Below, piece after piece: positions 61,279-64,000 of a stretch of DNA of 64,000 nt. The notes under the pieces are model-generated. The model did no database searches. It was not told the origin of the DNA and was given only the letters and a program-made list of their open reading frames with translations. Source of the stretch: Pyrobaculum sp. 3827-6 (GTDB lineage Archaea; Thermoproteota; Thermoprotei; Thermoproteales; Thermoproteaceae); NCBI RefSeq assembly GCF_025641885.1, contig NZ_JAOTQN010000002.1, forward strand, positions 124,001-188,000, given 5' to 3'. The translations under genes were made by a program, and so were the position numbers. Position 1 is the first letter of the stretch. Every line of letters starts with the position of its first letter.

Positions 61279-62472
61279 ATGGGCTACCGAACGCTAGTGA
61301 TTAGGAGGAGAGTTGAGGAGATACCACTGGAGCAGTTAATCAAGTTCTTAGAGGTGCAGGAGAGGTTTAGGCAGCGGGCAACGGAGTGGTACAAGAGCGG
61401 ATTCAAAGCACCGCTCCCGGAGCAGAACCCGTTGAAGTACTTCGCTAAGGAGCTGAAGCATGCGATGAAGCTTCTGCCTACGAACGGGCTTAAGAACGGT
61501 GTGTGGAGAGTGCCGCTACCTCTCGACGCAGAGCTGAGGCTGAAGGAAGGCGAGAGGGATAATGGCCGTGGTGTTTTTGTAGATTTCGCAGAATTTAGAG
61601 ATGGGAAACAGAAAGAGAAGGTGATCAAGGTGAGGAAGTGGAGTGGCGAGAGAGGCAACACCATTGTGATTAGGCTGAGGAGAACAGAGGTTAAATGGAT
61701 TGAGGAGCGGATAAGGGAAGGCGCCGAGCTGAAGTTCGCCTTGGCGTGGGTGGGCAAGAGGAGGAGCGGCAACATTATGAGCTTCAACATGGCGCTTGTG
61801 TTCCACAGAGAAATTACGCCATATCAGCCCAAGCGGCTTCTCGTAGTCGACGTCAACGCCCTCCACAACGGCGTCGTCTACGCTGTGGTTGAGGAAAGGC
61901 GCGTGTTGGAGAAGTCTGTGCTCAAGCCAGATCTCGGCCGCATCGGCCGTCTGGAGGGTGAAGCCGCTAGGCTGGACTCCCTCTGCTCCACAAAAGGCAT
62001 CTACTGTAACAAAGCCACAGCATTGAAAAGCAGGCTGTGGCGCCTCTGGAGGCAGTGGACGGTAGAGGTAACGAAGAAAATTGTGAAACTTGCTATGCAA
62101 TACAAAGCCGCCATTGTAGTGGACAAACCGCTGGATGAATCAATCAGAGAGTTGAAGGAGAGCGAAAAAGTGAAACCGGGCGCCAAAAAGTATCTCGACG
62201 TGGGGAGGTTCGCGAAGAGGCTGAGGGGGCTGGCGGAGTGGTACGGTGTGCCATACAGAGAAGAGAGACTGCACTCCACCATCTGCCCCGTATGCGGAAG
62301 CAAGATGGAGGAACTACCGAACAGAAGGGTGAGATGTGTTACATGCGGCTTTGAGCCCCAGCGCGATGAAGTGCCCATAATATGGGCCCAGAAGAAGTTC
62401 CGGGAAATACTACCCCTTTTTTTCCACAACATATTTCATTCAACTATCCCCTCTACATTCCTCCTGACTTGA
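61279..62472 (+). CDS. TnpB-like RuvC nuclease (IS605 OrfB family)
   Basis: 397 residues, compact TnpB size. The RuvC parts are LLVVDVNALHNGV with Asp191, KAAIVVDKPLDESI with Asp282 where most TnpBs have Glu, and EPQRDEVPIIWAQ with Asp363. The zinc finger between them has C336, C339, C353 and C356 (TICPVCGSKM...VRCVTCGF). The N-terminal half is the REC/WED-like region. Known TnpBs are RNA-guided DNA nucleases whose guide RNA lies at the 3' end of the gene; here the last codons lie inside palindrome P3. The E-to-D change occurs in some Thermoproteales relatives, as far as I recall. Confidence 0.85.
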   Translation: MGYRTLVIRRRVEEIPLEQLIKFLEVQERFRQRATEWYKSGFKAPLPEQNPLKYFAKELKHAMKLLPTNGLKNGVWRVPLPLDAELRLKEGERDNGRGVFVDFAEFRDGKQKEKVIKVRKWSGERGNTIVIRLRRTEVKWIEERIREGAELKFALAWVGKRRSGNIMSFNMALVFHREITPYQPKRLLVVDVNALHNGVVYAVVEERRVLEKSVLKPDLGRIGRLEGEAARLDSLCSTKGIYCNKATALKSRLWRLWRQWTVEVTKKIVKLAMQYKAAIVVDKPLDESIRELKESEKVKPGAKKYLDVGRFAKRLRGLAEWYGVPYREERLHSTICPVCGSKMEELPNRRVRCVTCGFEPQRDEVPIIWAQKKFREILPLFFHNIFHSTIPSTFLLT

Positions 62473-62505
62473 AATCATACAAACTTCTTGATCAGGAAGA
62501 ATGTG
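62453..62505. repeat. Palindromic repeat P3 at the tnpB stop
   Basis: CTACATTCCTCCTGA (62453-62467) overlaps the last tnpB codons; the inverted TCAGGAAGAATGT is at 62492-62504. It is the inner end of the right arm and mirrors P1 and P2. An ACGTCGAATCAAGAAG stretch follows at 62507-62522. Confidence 0.8.
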
Positions 62506-62964
62506 TTACGTCGAATCAAGAAGATTATCTGACATGTTTCTGCGGCTTCTGATAGATTTAAAACTGTCTACACGCCACGGTAGCTGAAGGCGAAGTGCAC
62601 CGAGGCCACTTCCAAATCTAAAAATTTAGAATTAGAGACACAGTTAGACACACGCTACACGTTAATTCATAACGGCCCCCACGTTGCGCTCTCTCCACAA
62701 TATAAATATAACCTTTTGTGCTCCGTCTGCCAGCCTCCAAAGCCTACGCGGAGCCGCCTAAATGTTTAGGACATGTACAAGTTTGATGGAGAAAGAGGGG
62801 GCTAACATGTAGGCGCCCACCCGGCCTCCAGCGGGGGCTCTGGGAAGAGTTACTGTGCCTAATACGCATCTGCAGAAGGGGCGACGTTGATCCTCCGGGC
62901 GGCCCCGAGGAGCCAAATGGCACCTCGGGCCCCGAGCCCCGGGGACGCTGGAGGGGGTATCATG
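62453..62964. repeat. Right arm of the long inverted repeat
   Basis: Inverted counterpart of 59996-60402. Blocks in order outward: P3, ~62543-62593, 62610-62635 (AT-rich hairpin), a TTAATTCATA block at 62662-62671, then ~210 bp mostly unique to this arm (with an AATATAAATATAAC TATA-like stretch at 62698-62711), and the GC-rich hairpin at 62904-62929. The 535-bp gap 62473-63007 holds no convincing gene besides this arm. Confidence 0.72.
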
Positions 62965-63007
62965 TCTCACGACGTGTTTGCCAAACGTAAATCGCTTGAC
63001 ACATCCA

Positions 63008-63310
63008 TCAATTTGGCGGCTTTTCTGAACTCTCTATATTTGTCTTTTTTGTGAGTTCTTCGTCTGCTAATGCCAGTGCTTGGAGTAGAGAGTGGATGGG
63101 TTCTGCGTCTCGTAGCTTTACTAGTCTAGCGCGTCCGATGCGCTTCTCCTCAACTAATCCGTAGTCGACGAGGAGTTTCAAGTGGAGGGCTAGCTGGTTG
63201 TAGTTGGTGTTTAGAATGTGGGCGAGTTCGGTCATGTTTACCTCACCCCACTTCCAGAGCGCCAGGAGTATACGTATGCGTAGCGGCGCGCCTAGGACCT
63301 CCTCGATCAT
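63008..63310 (-). CDS. ArsR-like winged-helix regulator
   Basis: 100 residues from ATG 63310. LGAPLRIRILLALWKWGEVN, MTELAHILNTNYNQLALHLK and LLVDYGLVEEKRIGRARLVK form the ArsR/MarR-like winged helix. No metal-binding Cys set is seen. It overlaps the orc1/cdc6 stop by 4 nt and is read after it on the same strand; this downstream wHTH neighbour could influence replication genes. Confidence 0.87.
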   Translation of the reverse strand: MIEEVLGAPLRIRILLALWKWGEVNMTELAHILNTNYNQLALHLKLLVDYGLVEEKRIGRARLVKLRDAEPIHSLLQALALADEELTKKTNIESSEKPPN

Positions 63311-64000
63311 CTAAGCTCCTCTCTTATTAGTTTGGCGAGCACCGACTCAAGCGTATCAAGCGGCTCGGTTCCTATTGATATGAGCGTTGTGCGCCCCCGC
63401 ACGCCCTCTCCCCTCTTATTTTGCCTAGTTTCAATTATACCTTTTTCTCTTAGATCATTGAGGTAGGTCCAAAGCTGGCTGTGTACTCTTGGCTTCTCTC
63501 CGTATTCCTCGCAGGCTATTTTATAGGCCTCCTCTGCTTCGCCAAATGTTACATATGGCATATGAGAGATTTTTAGCGACCTAACTATGGCAAGTAGGAA
63601 AAGTTTTTCATGGAGAGGCAGGCCGACGAGCACCTCTTCGGATATGCCAAAGAGCACCTCTTTCGACGATCTTCTGACGTCTTCTGGTGTTATTTGTCTC
63701 CTTCCGTTCTGTTGCGCGGCGTATGCAGCTCTGTAGAGGATGTCTATGGCAAGTCTGGCGTCGCCTCTATTTGTATCAAGCGGACTCTGGGCGCCTGTGA
63801 TGTCGGCTATCATCTGGAGGATGTCTTCGCTGTAGGAACCCTCTGCGAGACCCGCCCTGGCTCTGTCAAGTAATATGCTGAAGATTTGTTCCTTAGTGTA
63901 TGGGGGGAAGCGTATTACGTACTTCCCCATTATTCCACGAGTCGATGGATCTAGGTTGTTGAGAACAGTGTCGTTGTGCCCCACGACTACGAGAGCAATT
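63307..64000 (-). CDS. cdc6: Orc1/Cdc6 origin-binding AAA+ protein, 3' part
   Basis: 231 codons to the window edge; the 5' end is outside. IALVVVGHNDTVLNNLDPST includes sensor 1, GKYVIRFPPYTKEQIFSILL and RGDARLAIDILYRAAYAAQQ (sensor 2 area) lead to a C-terminal winged helix (YVTFGEAEEAYKIACEEYGE, RVHSQLWTYLNDLREKGIIE). It recognises replication origins and loads MCM. In archaea an origin often lies just beside such a gene, here probably beyond 64000. Confidence 0.94.
   Translation of the reverse strand, partial: IALVVVGHNDTVLNNLDPSTRGIMGKYVIRFPPYTKEQIFSILLDRARAGLAEGSYSEDILQMIADITGAQSPLDTNRGDARLAIDILYRAAYAAQQNGRRQITPEDVRRSSKEVLFGISEEVLVGLPLHEKLFLLAIVRSLKISHMPYVTFGEAEEAYKIACEEYGEKPRVHSQLWTYLNDLREKGIIETRQNKRGEGVRGRTTLISIGTEPLDTLESVLAKLIREELR

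Larger units (their letters stand above)
60348..62505 (+). mobile_element. Palindrome-bounded GIY-YIG/TnpB element
   Basis: From palindrome P1 (60348) to P3 (62505): P1, an RHH-like ORF, P2, a GIY-YIG-like nuclease, TnpB, P3. P2 and P3 face each other as inverted ends and share AGTTGAATG-type sequence just inside. No TnpA (HUH) or serine recombinase gene is present, so movement would need help in trans. The smaller P2-P3 unit (60668-62505) may be the element proper. Target-site duplications were not found. Confidence 0.6.

Noticed and set aside
62758-62970. 70-codon minus-strand frame in the right inverted arm
   Set aside because: Low-complexity, Arg/Pro-rich translation of GC-rich hairpins; the arm is a repeat, not a gene.

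Overview
The window comes from a hyperthermophilic crenarchaeon of the order Thermoproteales, most likely a Pyrobaculum close to P. aerophilum. This rests on the archaeal information-processing set (Orc1/Cdc6, TFE, MBF1, an Sm-like protein almost the same as the P. aerophilum SmAP1 I remember, eS17, eL37, uS2, uL2, aCPSF1), on PaREP-type repeat-family genes, and on promoter style. Most start codons lie 20-30 nt behind a TATA-like box with no Shine-Dalgarno sequence, so most mRNAs are probably leaderless. Genes are tightly packed, with many 1-17 nt overlaps. No rRNA, tRNA or CRISPR array was seen.

Layout. 1-8949: three large secreted or anchored surface proteins, one a putative zinc metalloprotease. 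8946-13403: an accessory patch with two retropepsin-like proteins around a decayed ATPase, a PaREP1 gene, cysS, and a decayed PaRep2b-like ORF. 13472-30918: housekeeping genes (aCPSF1, pyruvate kinase, MEMO, uS2, an FHA/Ser-Thr kinase pair, moaA, a ModE-like regulator, enolase, proteasome beta, FKBP, eS17, uL2, IPP isomerase, an unusual double-MoaC protein, SHMT, an SDR, a Cys-cluster protein, cytidine deaminase). 30915-36950: an Mrp-type ATPase, a frameshifted MarC gene, eL37/LSm, a PUA protein, MBF1-HflX, TFE and PAC2. 36939-42169: archaeosine transglycosylase and a pilus-motor operon. 42214-46818: N-acetyltransferase, pyrB/pyrF, DUF763, phosphomannomutase. 46800-50254: an FAD enzyme, a nuclease, small membrane and Zn proteins, and a permuted GTPase. 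50301-52696: scattered A-type ATP synthase genes (D, a small coiled coil, c, C, H). 52908-59992: SPFH/NfeD pair, AMMECR1, RNA m5C methyltransferase, mtnA and a nuclease.

59996-62964 is the most unusual part. Two long, diverged, inverted arms enclose three ~55-bp palindromes, which separate a small ribbon-helix-helix-like ORF from a GIY-YIG-like nuclease plus TnpB pair. I found no TnpA or serine recombinase there. The window ends with a winged-helix gene and the 3' part of an Orc1/Cdc6 gene, so a replication origin may lie just outside.

The best candidates for something undescribed are (a) the palindrome-bounded GIY-YIG/TnpB cassette inside the inverted arms, (b) the MoaC-related protein whose two halves each keep only part of the catalytic motifs, and (c) small genes and C/D-box sRNA candidates that length cutoffs would miss. 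Functional calls rest on motif recognition by eye; no database search was run.
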